The notes: a model not told the origin generated them from the sequence alone. A stretch of 64,000 bases of DNA from Chitinophaga arvensicola (GCF_900110835.1 NZ_FOJG01000001.1:3503499-3567498); one strand, 5' to 3'. Counted from the first letter of the stretch, positions 46,052-55,609 are shown. Translations and numbers: made by a program.

Positions 46052-47182
46052 ATGGAAACAGCAGTTATGAATGCAGACAACTTAACCGGTCAGCAAGATT
46101 TTTTACCACTCAATGGTACTGATTACGTAGAGTTTTATGTAGGCAATGCCAAACAGGCGGCTATTTATTACAAAACCGCTTTTGGTTTCCAGTCGGTCGC
46201 TTATGCCGGCCCTGAAACCGGTGTAAAAGACAGGGTATCCTATGTGCTGGTGCAGAACAAACTGCGCTTTGTGCTCACTACTTCTCTGTTGCCTGATACT
46301 GATATTGCGCGTCATGTGGCCAAACATGGCGATGGTGTGAAAGTGCTGGCGCTGTGGGTAGACGATGCGCGTTCTGCGTACGAGGAAACTGTGAAACGCG
46401 GTGCTACGCCTTACCTGGAGCCAGTGGTGGAGAAAGACGAATTTGGTGAAGTAGTACGCAGTGGTATCAAAACTTATGGTGATACCGTACACATATTTGT
46501 GGAGCGTAAAAATTATAAAGGATTATTCCTGCCGGGCTTTAAAGAATGGAAAACGGCCTACAATCCGGCGGATACCGGCCTGCAATATGTAGATCATTGC
46601 GTAGGTAATGTGGGTTGGAATGAAATGAATACCTGGGTGGAGTTTTATGAGCGTGTTATGGGCTTCAGGAACCTGATTTCCTTCGACGACAGCGATATTT
46701 CCACGGAGTATTCAGCTTTAATGAGTAAAGTGATGAGTAACGGTAACGGTCGTGTGAAGTTCCCGATCAATGAGCCGGCGGAAGGAAAGAAGAAATCACA
46801 GATTGAAGAATACCTTGATTTCTATGGTGGCCCGGGTGTTCAGCACGTGGCGATTGCGACCAACGATATCGTAAAAACCGTAACTGAACTGCAAAGCAGG
46901 GGCGTAGAGTTCCTGACGGTGCCGCCGGTATATTATGAAACATTACTGGACCGCGTGGGTAAAATCGACGAGGAAATTGCACCGCTGCAAAAGTTAGGTA
47001 TCCTGGTAGACAGGGATGATGAAGGTTACCTGTTGCAGATCTTCACCAAGCCTATCCAGGATCGTCCTACCGTATTTTTCGAAATCATTCAGCGCAAGGG
47101 TGCGCAATCTTTTGGTAAAGGTAACTTCAAGGCGTTGTTTGAATCTATTGAAAGAGAACAGGCGCTGAGAGGCAATTTATAA
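46052..47182 (+). CDS. hppD: 4-hydroxyphenylpyruvate dioxygenase
   Basis: 376 residues. Makes homogentisate from 4-hydroxyphenylpyruvate using a non-haem iron. ATG at 46052 (METAVMNADNL) is used; extension to 46043 would need TTG. Two vicinal-oxygen-chelate halves are visible: DYVEFYVGNAKQAAIYYKTA in the first and VDHCVGNVGWNEMNTWVEFY in the second. The iron-binding His residues lie in VDHCVG and GPGVQHVAIATNDIV, and the Glu in TVFFEIIQRKGAQSFGKGNF. Co-transcribed with hmgA; a terminator follows. Confidence 0.97.
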   Translation: METAVMNADNLTGQQDFLPLNGTDYVEFYVGNAKQAAIYYKTAFGFQSVAYAGPETGVKDRVSYVLVQNKLRFVLTTSLLPDTDIARHVAKHGDGVKVLALWVDDARSAYEETVKRGATPYLEPVVEKDEFGEVVRSGIKTYGDTVHIFVERKNYKGLFLPGFKEWKTAYNPADTGLQYVDHCVGNVGWNEMNTWVEFYERVMGFRNLISFDDSDISTEYSALMSKVMSNGNGRVKFPINEPAEGKKKSQIEEYLDFYGGPGVQHVAIATNDIVKTVTELQSRGVEFLTVPPVYYETLLDRVGKIDEEIAPLQKLGILVDRDDEGYLLQIFTKPIQDRPTVFFEIIQRKGAQSFGKGNFKALFESIEREQALRGNL

Positions 47183-47226
47183 GCTATCTGTTACTGACGG
47201 AAGCGTTACAACAAAGTCAGCCTGCC

Positions 47227-47260
47227 ATCCGCTCCGGTGTATCCGGAGCGGATTTTTTTT
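47227..47260 (+). terminator. Terminator of the hmgA-hppD operon
   Basis: Perfect 11-base arms (47227-47237 and 47243-47253), loop TGTAT, then eight T (47253-47260). The rest of the 327-base gap to the next gene (47261-47509) shows no gene-like frame and no clear promoter; TAATATTTG near 47490-47500 is close to a -7 box. Confidence 0.92.
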
Positions 47261-47509
47261 GTGAGTGATTTTCCTGGCCGCTATGCGCAACCGGCGGCTG
47301 AAGCTATGATGATTGTAAAGTCCTGTAAAGTATTATTGTTTCCCCTTATATGGCTATCGTAAAAATACATAGGGATGTTAACGATATGTAAATGATGCAC
47401 TATTGGAAAACCGTGCCCAGTAATCCCCCGTATATCTTGCGTCTTTTCCCGCAGTCGCCACACTTTAGTAATTTTTATACAGTATACTAATATTTAATAT
47501 TTGTAACCT

Positions 47510-48382
47510 ATGCTCACAATGAACATAGCCCGTGGGGCTATCTATGCCGCTTTGGTGACATCGTTCACCGTTTTTTCCGCCTTTCGTAGCGAAGGCAACC
47601 GTACTTTTCAGGGACACAGGGAAGGAGTTTCCAGCGATGCGCTCCGAACGGGCAACGCCGAGGGGCAGCAGACCTATCTGCATAAGGTAGTGTCGCCAGC
47701 CGGGCAAACATTGCTGGAATACAACGCAGACCGTACGATCCGCCGCATTGTGCAGTTGCGGAAAACCGAAAATGATACCTACAGCGACATACAGCTGCCG
47801 GTATATGAAAATGGCAGGGTCGTGAAGTGCCTGTCGGCCGACGACGAGAAAGCAGTGACCGGAGATCCTTATCTCGCTTTCGAATACAGCGGCGATAAAG
47901 TGTCCAGGATCAGCTACTACCGCGACAATGCCGTGTATTCCTACGATTCCCTGGTATATGATGCCAGCGGTAAAATAGCGACACGCCACCAGTTTGGCCG
48001 TAATGCTGCCAAAGCCACCTGGGAAAATACCGGTTATCTGCAATATACCTGGACCCCTGAGGGAGATGTAGAACGCATGGATACCTATGGTAAACAACCT
48101 GGCTACAGCAAATTCGTATATACCTCCTCTGTCAGCTATACGTACGACCGCAAACAAAACCCACAGCAACAACAGCCTGAACTGGCCTTACTGCTGGAAG
48201 GCGGCGCCGGTAATCTCTCCGCGCATAATGTGCTCACCGAGACTATCAGTTCGCCCAATACTTCCCGGGTCATCACCAATACCTACACCTATGCCTATAA
48301 CGGGAAATACCCGGTGAGAGCCACTTATAGCTCAGGTATGGATGCTGCTACCGTAAAACTGGAATGGATAAAGCTACAGTAA
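47510..48382 (+). CDS. Exported protein of unknown function, YD-repeat-like
   Basis: 290 residues; N-terminal hydrophobic segment (IARGAIYAALVTSFTVFSAF) suggests export. The rest is a series of short beta-hairpin-like units with YD/tyrosine patterns (LEYNADRTIRRIVQL, LAFEYSGDKVSRISYYRDNA, SYDSLVYDASGKIATRHQFG, YTYAYNGKYPVRATYSSG). These recall the DUF4595/YD-repeat proteins common in Bacteroidota. No enzymatic motif is recognised. Appears monocistronic. Confidence 0.7.
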   Translation: MLTMNIARGAIYAALVTSFTVFSAFRSEGNRTFQGHREGVSSDALRTGNAEGQQTYLHKVVSPAGQTLLEYNADRTIRRIVQLRKTENDTYSDIQLPVYENGRVVKCLSADDEKAVTGDPYLAFEYSGDKVSRISYYRDNAVYSYDSLVYDASGKIATRHQFGRNAAKATWENTGYLQYTWTPEGDVERMDTYGKQPGYSKFVYTSSVSYTYDRKQNPQQQQPELALLLEGGAGNLSAHNVLTETISSPNTSRVITNTYTYAYNGKYPVRATYSSGMDAATVKLEWIKLQ

Positions 48383-48430
48383 TGTAATAATCGCTTAACT
48401 TTACAATATTAAAATAGAGGTTCCGTTTTT

Positions 48431-48619
48431 ATGAGGATGCAAACACTGTTCGGTGTATTGTTTTTGTTAGGTGGGATATTCCAGGCTTTCACGGCTATAT
48501 TGATCTATCAGGGGCATAAGCACTATATATTGAAGATTGCTAACAGGAAAGTAAGTATGGTAATATATTTTATTTTTGCCCTGTTATTGTTTTATCTTGC
48601 TTATATAAATCTGGTCTAA
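48431..48619 (+). CDS. Small two-helix membrane protein
   Basis: 62 residues: helix 1 LFGVLFLLGGIFQAFTAILI, a short basic loop (QGHKHYILKIANRKVS), helix 2 VIYFIFALLLFYLAYINLV. The composition and clean topology support a real inner-membrane protein. It lies 48 bases after the previous gene and 26 bases before the L,D-transpeptidase gene, possibly in one transcript. Function unknown. Confidence 0.6.
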   Translation: MRMQTLFGVLFLLGGIFQAFTAILIYQGHKHYILKIANRKVSMVIYFIFALLLFYLAYINLV

Positions 48620-48645
48620 ATATTTAAATTTTGTTGAATTAGTAT

Positions 48646-49395
48646 ATGAAGCGACTTGTTGTAATCGTCCTGATACTGTTGGGTGCAGGCAAAATCTTTG
48701 CCCAGCAATCTTTCCTCGACAACCAGAAAATGTTTCCAAAAGTAGGGGAGGCATATCGTGAAAAGGAAGAGTTGCTGAAGAAAGAGTTCGAAAAGAAAGG
48801 GTTGACTTATCCTGCAAAGTATATGTTTGTCCGTTCCTTCAAACTGGATAGTGAAATGGAGATCTGGGTGAAAAACAGCGCTGCGGATACTTTCCGCCTG
48901 TTCAAATCCTACCGCGTGTGTACGCTTTCCGGTAAAATGGGGCCTAAGCGCAAGGAAGGTGACCGCCAGGTGCCGGAAGGATTTTACTATATCAACGATT
49001 TTAACCCGAATAGTAACTATCACCTGTCACTGGGAATCAACTACCCGAACTTCTCCGACCGCATCCTGAGCGATCCGAAGAATCCGGGTGGTGAAATCTA
49101 TATCCATGGCAATTGTATTACGGTGGGTTGTATTCCGCTGACCGATGAATTTATAGATGAGGTATACATCATGGCGGTAAATGCGAAGAATGCCGGCCAG
49201 GATTTCATCCCGGTACATGTATTCCCGGTGAAGTTTGGCAACCAGGGCTCTATGAATTACCTGGGTACCTTTACACTTACCGACAGTTCCTCCAAACAGT
49301 TCTGGACAGAACTCCGTTCTGCCTACGATTATTTTGAAAAACATCACCGTCTGCCGGTTGTACTGGTAGATGACAAAGGTAAATACGTCCTGTAA
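48646..49395 (+). CDS. L,D-transpeptidase (YkuD/ErfK family)
   Basis: 249 residues with a signal peptide (MKRLVVIVLILLGAGKIFA). The YkuD active-site motif is present: His154 in YIHGNCITVGCIPL and Cys162. These enzymes make 3-3 cross-links in peptidoglycan or attach proteins to it; this subgroup resembles YafK, which can also cut such bonds. The region before the motif (FRLFKSYRVCTLSGKMGPKR) is also typical. Confidence 0.9.
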   Translation: MKRLVVIVLILLGAGKIFAQQSFLDNQKMFPKVGEAYREKEELLKKEFEKKGLTYPAKYMFVRSFKLDSEMEIWVKNSAADTFRLFKSYRVCTLSGKMGPKRKEGDRQVPEGFYYINDFNPNSNYHLSLGINYPNFSDRILSDPKNPGGEIYIHGNCITVGCIPLTDEFIDEVYIMAVNAKNAGQDFIPVHVFPVKFGNQGSMNYLGTFTLTDSSSKQFWTELRSAYDYFEKHHRLPVVLVDDKGKYVL

Positions 49396-49418
49396 CAGTC
49401 GCCAGACGCAGGACCCGG

Positions 49419-49466
49419 TGGGTAGATGGAAGTCTCAGGCAGACTGACATCTACCCATCTCTTTTT
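49419..49466 (+). terminator. Terminator after the L,D-transpeptidase gene
   Basis: Perfect 10-base outer arms (49419-49428 and 49448-49457), inner 5-base arms (49431-49435 and 49441-49445), followed by TCTCTTTTT ending at 49466. Confidence 0.75.
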
Positions 49467-49572
49467 GAGCCCCTTCCTAATTTCAACCGCTGGTCCATAT
49501 TTCACCCCTCTTTATTTGGTTTTTAGAAGAATTTTTTCCAACTTGTTCGAAGGTCAAATCAACTTACTATTT

Positions 49573-50148
49573 ATGCACAGAAGAGACGCAATAAGGAATG
49601 TGGCGATTTTGTTGGGCACCGCCATTTCCGCTTCCACGTTGTCAGCTTTAGAGAGCTGTACAGGTTCCGCTCCGAAAAACTATGATTTGCAAAAGCCGGA
49701 AACCAAAGCGTTACTGGCGGAGATAGCGGAAACCATCATACCCAGAACCAGTACTCCTGGTGCAAAAGATGCCAAAGTAGAAGACTTCATCATCATGATG
49801 ATGAACGATTGCTACAAAAAAGAAGACCAGCAGGTATTCCTGGATGGCCTATCCAAAATTAACGCGGCGAGTGAGAAGCAATTCAAAAAAGGCTTCATGG
49901 ACATTACACCGGAACAACGCACTGAACTCCTCACCGGTATTGAAAAAGAGCGTGTTGATTACAACAAACGTAAAGATAAAAAAGAAGGAGATCCTACCCA
50001 TTATTTCCAGTATCTGAAAGAACTGACCCTGCTGGGCTATTTCACCTCAGAGCCGGGTGCCACCAAAGCGCTGCGTTATGTAGCTGTTCCCGGTAAATAC
50101 GAAGGCTGCACTCCTTATTCCAAAGGAGAGAAGGCCTGGGCTATGTAA
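49573..50148 (+). CDS. Gluconate 2-dehydrogenase subunit 3-like protein
   Basis: 191 residues. The ATG at 49573 is chosen because it begins a Tat-like signal (MHRRDAIRNVAILLGTAISA); upstream extension to 49426 runs through the terminator. The body matches the gluconate dehydrogenase subunit 3 family (LLAEIAETIIPRTSTPGAKD, VEDFIIMMMNDCYKKEDQQV, LTLLGYFTSEPGATKALRY). In other bacteria this subunit carries the catalytic GMC flavoprotein across the membrane and has no enzymatic activity itself. Two GMC oxidoreductases follow, the first after 30 bases. Confidence 0.88.
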   Translation: MHRRDAIRNVAILLGTAISASTLSALESCTGSAPKNYDLQKPETKALLAEIAETIIPRTSTPGAKDAKVEDFIIMMMNDCYKKEDQQVFLDGLSKINAASEKQFKKGFMDITPEQRTELLTGIEKERVDYNKRKDKKEGDPTHYFQYLKELTLLGYFTSEPGATKALRYVAVPGKYEGCTPYSKGEKAWAM

Positions 50149-50178
50149 TCCTCTTTTTTACGCTTTAAATGACGACCA

Positions 50179-51876
50179 ATGAACCTGAATATAAAAGCAC
50201 AGGCAGAGAATACCTATGACGCTATTGTAATAGGCTCTGGTGTAAGTGGTGGCTGGGCAGCCAAAGAACTGACTGAAAAAGGCCTGAAAGTACTGATGCT
50301 GGACCGTGGTAAGCCACTGGAACACGTAAAGGACTATGAAACTGCTACCAAAGACCCATGGGAATTCAAACACCGTGGCCGCATTACGGTAGATCAGCGC
50401 GAAACGCATCCCAAGCTGAGCCGCGACTACCCTTACAGTGAACACAACGAAAAATACTGGATCAACGATTCCGAAAGTCCATATAACGAAGTAAAACGCT
50501 TCGACTGGTACCGTCCCGATATCGTGGGAGGTAAATCCATTATGTGGGGCCGCCAGTCGTACCGCCTGAGCGACATCGACTTTGAAGCTAATCTGAAAGA
50601 CGGTATCGCCGTTGACTGGCCGATCCGTTACAAAGACATTGCTCCCTGGTACGATTACGTAGAAAAATTTGCCGGCATCAGCGGAACCCGTGAAGGGCTG
50701 CCACAACTGCCGGATGGCCAGTTCATGCCCGCCATGGAAATGAACTGCGTAGAGAAAGATGTGAAGAAAAGTGTAGAAGACAAATTCAAAGGTCGTATCA
50801 TCACCATGGGGCGTGTGGCCAACATCACGCAGCCATTGCCTGGCCGTGAGAAATGCCAGTACCGTAACCTGTGCAGCCGGGGTTGTCCGTTTGGCGCTTA
50901 CTTCAGTACCCAGTCTTCCACTTTGCCGGCTGCAGTAGCTACCGGTAACCTGACGCTCCGCCCTGATTCCATCGTGAACTCTATTATCTACGATGAAAAA
51001 GCAGGCAAAGCTACCGGCGTAAAAGTAATCGACAAGCATTCCAAGGAAATGGTGGAATACTATGCGAAAGTTATCTTCATAAACGGTTCTACCCTGGGTT
51101 CTACCTTTGTGATGATGAATTCCATTTCTTCCCGTTTCCCGAATGGTCTGGGTAACGACAGCGGCGTACTGGGTAAATACCTGATGGATCACCATTTCCG
51201 TACAGGCGCTTCCGGTACCGCAGAAGGTTATGAAGATAAGTACTACTTCGGCCGCCGTGCCAACGGGATCTATGTTCCCCGCTATCGCAACATCGGTAAC
51301 GACAAACGCGATTATATCCGTGGATTCGGCTACCAGGGTGGCGCCAGCCGTTCCGGTTGGAGTCGCGGTATCGCGGAAATGGGTGTGGGTAAAGACTTCA
51401 AGGAAGCGATTACCGAACCAGGCAAATGGAGCATTGGTTTAGGTGGTTTCGGAGAATGTTTGCCATATGAAGCCAACCAGGTAACCCTCGATACTTCTGT
51501 GAAAGACGCATGGGGGCAGCCGGTGTTGAAATTCGATGCAGAATTCAAGGAGAACGAGAAAAAGATGCGTGTGGATATGATGAACGATGCTGCAGAAATG
51601 CTGGAAGCAGCGGGCATCAAAAACGTGAAGACATACGACAACGGTTCTTATCCGGGTATGGCCATTCACGAAATGGGTACAGCACGTATGGGCCGCGATC
51701 CTAAAACATCGGTGCTCAACGGCTTTAACCAGATGCACGCCGTGAAGAACGTATTTGTGACGGATGGCGCTGCGATGGTTTCCGCCTCCTGTGTGAATCC
51801 TTCATTGACGTACATGGCCCTGACTGCCCGCGCAGTAGACTACGCCGTGAAAGAATTAAAGAAAGGAAATCTCTAA
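50179..51876 (+). CDS. GMC family oxidoreductase, first copy
   Basis: 565-residue FAD enzyme without its own signal peptide. FAD-binding motif AIVIGSGVSGGWAAKEL at the N-terminus, a cysteine-rich segment (CQYRNLCSRGCPFGAYFS) seen in membrane-linked sugar dehydrogenases, and the C-terminal GMC catalytic region (HEMGTARMGRDPKTSVLNGF, SASCVNPSLTYMALTARA). It probably oxidises a sugar or polyol and is exported with the subunit-3 protein, whose Tat signal it would share. Some relatives form 3-keto sugars; substrate here is unknown. Confidence 0.9.
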   Translation: MNLNIKAQAENTYDAIVIGSGVSGGWAAKELTEKGLKVLMLDRGKPLEHVKDYETATKDPWEFKHRGRITVDQRETHPKLSRDYPYSEHNEKYWINDSESPYNEVKRFDWYRPDIVGGKSIMWGRQSYRLSDIDFEANLKDGIAVDWPIRYKDIAPWYDYVEKFAGISGTREGLPQLPDGQFMPAMEMNCVEKDVKKSVEDKFKGRIITMGRVANITQPLPGREKCQYRNLCSRGCPFGAYFSTQSSTLPAAVATGNLTLRPDSIVNSIIYDEKAGKATGVKVIDKHSKEMVEYYAKVIFINGSTLGSTFVMMNSISSRFPNGLGNDSGVLGKYLMDHHFRTGASGTAEGYEDKYYFGRRANGIYVPRYRNIGNDKRDYIRGFGYQGGASRSGWSRGIAEMGVGKDFKEAITEPGKWSIGLGGFGECLPYEANQVTLDTSVKDAWGQPVLKFDAEFKENEKKMRVDMMNDAAEMLEAAGIKNVKTYDNGSYPGMAIHEMGTARMGRDPKTSVLNGFNQMHAVKNVFVTDGAAMVSASCVNPSLTYMALTARAVDYAVKELKKGNL

Positions 51877-51892
51877 AAATATCACTGTAAGC

Positions 51893-51935
51893 AGCGGTCA
51901 GGGGATAGCTTTATAAAGGCTGGTTCCTGGCCGCT
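51893..51935 (+). other. Stem-loop between the two GMC genes
   Basis: Ten-base arms (51893-51902 and 51926-51935) with one G-U pair, followed by ACTGG rather than T, so it is more likely an mRNA-stabilising or processing element than a terminator. Confidence 0.4.
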
Positions 51936-51957
51936 ACTGGCGTTAATACACAACGAC

Positions 51958-53655
51958 ATGAATCTGAATATAAAGGCAGAAAAGGAAAATACCTATGATG
52001 CCATCGTGGTTGGTTCCGGTATCAGCGGTGGCTGGGCAGCGAAAGAGCTGAGTGAAAAAGGGCTGAAAACACTGGTGCTCGAAAGAGGCCGCAATGTAGA
52101 ACATATCAAAGACTACACTACCGCCATGAAAGCACCGTGGGAGTTTGCACATCACCTGCAAACCACCAACGAAATGCGCGATAATCACCCCATCCAGAGC
52201 CGTTGCTATGCTTTTGATGAAGCCACACAGCAATTCTGGGTAAATGATAAAGAAAATCCTTACAACGAAGTAAAGCCGTTTAACTGGCTGCGCGGCTATC
52301 ATGTAGGAGGCCGCTCCCTGATGTGGGGCCGCCAGGTATACCGCTGGAGCGACCTGGATTTCGAAGCCAATGCAAAAGACGGTCACGGAGTTGACTGGCC
52401 TATCCGTTATAAAGACATTGCTCCCTGGTATAAATATGTAGAAGAATATATTGGTGTAAGCGGTCAGGCAGAAGGCTTACCGCAATTGCCAGATGGTGTT
52501 TTTCTGCCTCCCATGGAGATGAACTGCCTGGAGAAACACGTGGCTGCGCGTATTAAAGAAAGGTACAACGACCGTATTATCACTATCGGCCGCGTAGCGC
52601 ATCTGACCAAAGGGTTAAAAGACCGTGGTCCGTGTCAGTTCCGTAACCTCTGTGCACGTGGCTGTCCGTTTACCGGCTATTTCAGCAGCAACGGCGTTAC
52701 GCTGCCCGCAGCAGCTGCCAGCGGTAATATGACCCTGCGTCCGGATTCTATTGTACTGGAAGTATTATATGATAAAGATAAAAGTAAAGCGACCGGTGTA
52801 AGAGTGATGGATTCCCATACCCTGGAAGTAGTGGAATACCACGCGAAGATCATCTTCCTGAATGCCTCTACACTCGGTACCAGCTGGATTATGCTCAACT
52901 CAGTATCGGACCGTTTCCCGAATGGTTTTGGTAACGACAGCGGGCAACTGGGACATAACCTGATGGATCACCATTTTGGCGTGGGCGCCGGCGGTGAGTA
53001 TGAAGGTTTCGAAGACCAGTACTATAGCAGCGGTCGCAGACCTAATGGTATCTACATTCCCCGTTTCCGTAACACCAACGCCAACACCATGCAGAAAGAT
53101 TATGTGCGTGGATTTGGCTACCAGGGCGGCGCCGGAAGGGGCAGGGGAGAAAGTTGGGAAGGCATCGGCGTACAGCTGAAAGAAGCCCAGGGCGAACCCG
53201 GTAAATGGAATATGGGTGTTGGCTCCTGGGGCGAGCATCTGCCTTATTTTGAAAATAAGGTGACGCTCAATAAAAATAAAAAAGACAAGTACGGCTTACC
53301 CACACTTGATATCGACTGTGAGTTTAAAGACAATGAACTGGCGATGCGTAAGGATATGCAGGCGAGTGCCATTGAAATGCTGGAAGCAGCAGGATTAAAA
53401 AATGTGCATGGCTACGACAGTGCACCGCCTCCGGGACATTGCATTCACGAAATGGGAACAGCCCGTATGGGTAAAGACCCGAAAACGTCTGTACTCAATG
53501 GTTTCAACCAGGTACATGCAGCTCAGAATGTATTTGTTACCGATGGCGCCTGTATGAGTTCCTCCTCTTGTGTGAATCCTTCTATCACCTATATGGCGCT
53601 TACTGCGCGGGCATGTGACCATGCCATCAGCGAATTGAAAAAAGGCAATATTTAA
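51958..53655 (+). CDS. GMC family oxidoreductase, second copy
   Basis: 565 residues, a clear tandem duplicate of the preceding gene of equal length, with nearly the same opening (MNLNIKAEKENTYDAIVVGS against MNLNIKAQAENTYDAIVIGS). FAD motif, Cys-rich segment (CQFRNLCARGCPFTGYFS) and catalytic block (HEMGTARMGKDPKTSVLNGF) are all kept. Differences lie in the substrate-side region (for instance GGEYEGFEDQYYSSGRRPNG) and suggest a different sugar. It lacks its own subunit-3 gene and may share the upstream one, or the two GMC proteins form a mixed complex. Confidence 0.9.
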   Translation: MNLNIKAEKENTYDAIVVGSGISGGWAAKELSEKGLKTLVLERGRNVEHIKDYTTAMKAPWEFAHHLQTTNEMRDNHPIQSRCYAFDEATQQFWVNDKENPYNEVKPFNWLRGYHVGGRSLMWGRQVYRWSDLDFEANAKDGHGVDWPIRYKDIAPWYKYVEEYIGVSGQAEGLPQLPDGVFLPPMEMNCLEKHVAARIKERYNDRIITIGRVAHLTKGLKDRGPCQFRNLCARGCPFTGYFSSNGVTLPAAAASGNMTLRPDSIVLEVLYDKDKSKATGVRVMDSHTLEVVEYHAKIIFLNASTLGTSWIMLNSVSDRFPNGFGNDSGQLGHNLMDHHFGVGAGGEYEGFEDQYYSSGRRPNGIYIPRFRNTNANTMQKDYVRGFGYQGGAGRGRGESWEGIGVQLKEAQGEPGKWNMGVGSWGEHLPYFENKVTLNKNKKDKYGLPTLDIDCEFKDNELAMRKDMQASAIEMLEAAGLKNVHGYDSAPPPGHCIHEMGTARMGKDPKTSVLNGFNQVHAAQNVFVTDGACMSSSSCVNPSITYMALTARACDHAISELKKGNI

Positions 53656-53663
53656 GTCGCACG

Positions 53664-53722
53664 GATACGTGTACAGGAATTTTGTTTCCGGGATATTTTT
53701 CCCGGAAATAAAATTCCGTATC
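53664..53722 (+). terminator. Long stem-loop after the GMC genes
   Basis: Arms 53676-53692 and 53701-53717 pair over 17 positions (one G-U), and outer GATAC/GTATC (53664-53668, 53718-53722) extend it across a 7-base bulge. There is no strong T-run after it, so it may end transcription only partly. Confidence 0.5.
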
Positions 53723-53780
53723 TGTTGTTTCCCACTTTTTTGACGTATTTTGTACGCTTATCACCCACTTTAACTGAACA

Positions 53781-55595
53781 ATGAAAAAAGTAATCCTAAG
53801 CGGTATGCTGGCGTTATCCTGTTGGATGGGGCAGGCAGTACAGGCACAGCAAAAACATTCCTTTGCATTAAGTACAACAGATTTCATGCTGGATGGAAAG
53901 CCCTTCCAGATGATCAGCGGAGAAATGCATCCGGCCCGTATTCCACATGAATACTGGCGTCAACGTATCCAGATGGCAAAAGCAATGGGTTGTAATACAA
54001 TTGCAGCTTATGTTTTCTGGAACTATCAGGAGCCGGTGAAAGGGCAGTTTGATTTCAGCACCGGCAATCACAACATTGCAGAATTTATTAAGATAGCACA
54101 GGAAGAAGGCATGTGGGTGTTGTTACGCCCCGGACCTTATGTATGTGCAGAGTGGGAATTTGGCGGTTTACCCCCCTACCTTTTGCAAACACCGGATATC
54201 AAAGTGCGGTGCATGGATCCGCGTTATATAGCAGCGGTGAAAACCTATGTGGAGCGACTGGCAGCCGAAGTAAAACCTTTGCTGGTAACCAACGGCGGAC
54301 CAGTAGTAATGGTGCAGATAGAAAATGAGTATGGCAGTTATGGCAATGATAAAACATACCTGAACACCTTAAAGGATATGTGGGTGACTAATGGCATCAA
54401 TGTTCCTTTTTATACAGCGGATGGTGCTACCGCTTATATGCTGGAAGCCGGCGGTGTAGAGGGGGCAGCTATCGGGCTGGATTCCGGTGGTTCTGAAGCT
54501 GATTTTGCAGCGGCGAAAAAACAGAATCCAAATGTACCTGCATTCAGCAGCGAATCTTACCCAGGCTGGTTAACCCACTGGGGCGAGCAATGGCAACGTC
54601 CGGGTATTACGGGCATCGCGAATGAAGTGAAATTCCTGATGGATACGAAACGTTCTTTTAACCTGTACGTTATTCATGGGGGTACCAACTTCGGTTATAC
54701 TGCCGGCGCCAATTCCGGCGGCAAAGGAGGTTACGAGCCCGATGTAACCAGTTACGATTATGATGCGCCTGTTAACGAGCAGGGTAGCGCGACGCCGAAG
54801 TATGATTCCCTGCGTCAACTGATAGGTTCCTATCTCCCGAAGGGCAAAAAATTACCGGCAGTGCCCAAACCTATTCCGACGATCACTATTCCGGCTTTTA
54901 ATCCTGCGCCATTTACTTCTGTGTGGGATCATTTACCACAACCGGTTAATTCCCCGCAGCCTAAACCGTTTGAGGCTTACGGACAGGACTATGGTTTCAT
55001 AGTGTATAAAACCACGCTGATAGGACATAAAAGCGGCAAGCTGACGATAAAGGATTTGCATGATTATGCCACCGTGTTCCTCAATGGCAAATATATCGGC
55101 AAACTGGATCGTCGCCTTGGAGAGAAAACCATCGAGATTCCGGTGAGCGATGTGAAAAATCCGGTACTCGAAATCCTCGTAGAAGGAATGGGCAGAATCA
55201 ATTTTGCAGAAGCGATCATCGACCGCAAAGGTATCACCGACCGGGTAGTACTGAATGGTATGACACTGATGAACTGGGATGTTTATTCCTTACCGATGAC
55301 GGAAAAATTTGTACAGGAATTAACAGCCTCTTCTTCCAACGCTACCAAACCGGGGCAGTTTTTTAAAGCTACTTTTAACCTGGATAAAACCGGAGATACT
55401 TACATCGATATGTCTGGCTATAAGAAAGGTATTGTTTGGGTAAATGGTCATAACCTCGGCCGTTACTGGGAAATAGGACCACAGAAAAATCTGTATTGTC
55501 CTGCGCCGTGGTTGAAAAAAGGAGCGAACGACATCGTGATATTTGATTTACACCAGGAAGCAGCAGCACCGGTAAAAGGTGTAGCAGGGCTGTAA
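53781..55595 (+). CDS. GH35 beta-galactosidase
   Basis: 604 residues with a signal peptide (MKKVILSGMLALSCWMGQAV). GH35 TIM barrel with the acid/base Glu183 in VQIENEYGSYG and the nucleophile Glu258 in FSSESYPGWLTHWGE. N-terminal blocks DGKPFQMISGEMHPARIPHE and LRPGPYVCAEWEFGGLPPYL are diagnostic. C-terminal beta-sandwich domains follow, one with VNGHNLGRYWEIGPQK. Removes terminal beta-linked galactose in the periplasm or outside the cell. Its position after the sugar-oxidising genes suggests a shared role, but the stem-loop and 125-base gap argue for a separate transcript. Confidence 0.95.
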   Translation: MKKVILSGMLALSCWMGQAVQAQQKHSFALSTTDFMLDGKPFQMISGEMHPARIPHEYWRQRIQMAKAMGCNTIAAYVFWNYQEPVKGQFDFSTGNHNIAEFIKIAQEEGMWVLLRPGPYVCAEWEFGGLPPYLLQTPDIKVRCMDPRYIAAVKTYVERLAAEVKPLLVTNGGPVVMVQIENEYGSYGNDKTYLNTLKDMWVTNGINVPFYTADGATAYMLEAGGVEGAAIGLDSGGSEADFAAAKKQNPNVPAFSSESYPGWLTHWGEQWQRPGITGIANEVKFLMDTKRSFNLYVIHGGTNFGYTAGANSGGKGGYEPDVTSYDYDAPVNEQGSATPKYDSLRQLIGSYLPKGKKLPAVPKPIPTITIPAFNPAPFTSVWDHLPQPVNSPQPKPFEAYGQDYGFIVYKTTLIGHKSGKLTIKDLHDYATVFLNGKYIGKLDRRLGEKTIEIPVSDVKNPVLEILVEGMGRINFAEAIIDRKGITDRVVLNGMTLMNWDVYSLPMTEKFVQELTASSSNATKPGQFFKATFNLDKTGDTYIDMSGYKKGIVWVNGHNLGRYWEIGPQKNLYCPAPWLKKGANDIVIFDLHQEAAAPVKGVAGL

Positions 55596-55609
55596 TAATT
55601 TATATTCCG

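Noticed and set aside
50158..51195. 345-codon minus-strand frame opposite the first GMC gene
   Set aside because: Shadow of conserved GMC sequence; the same kind of shadow recurs in the duplicate gene.
50179..53655. Tandem near-identical blocks as a recent mobile duplication
   Set aside because: The two GMC genes are clearly diverged throughout, with no flanking repeats or transposase, so this is an old paralogue pair.
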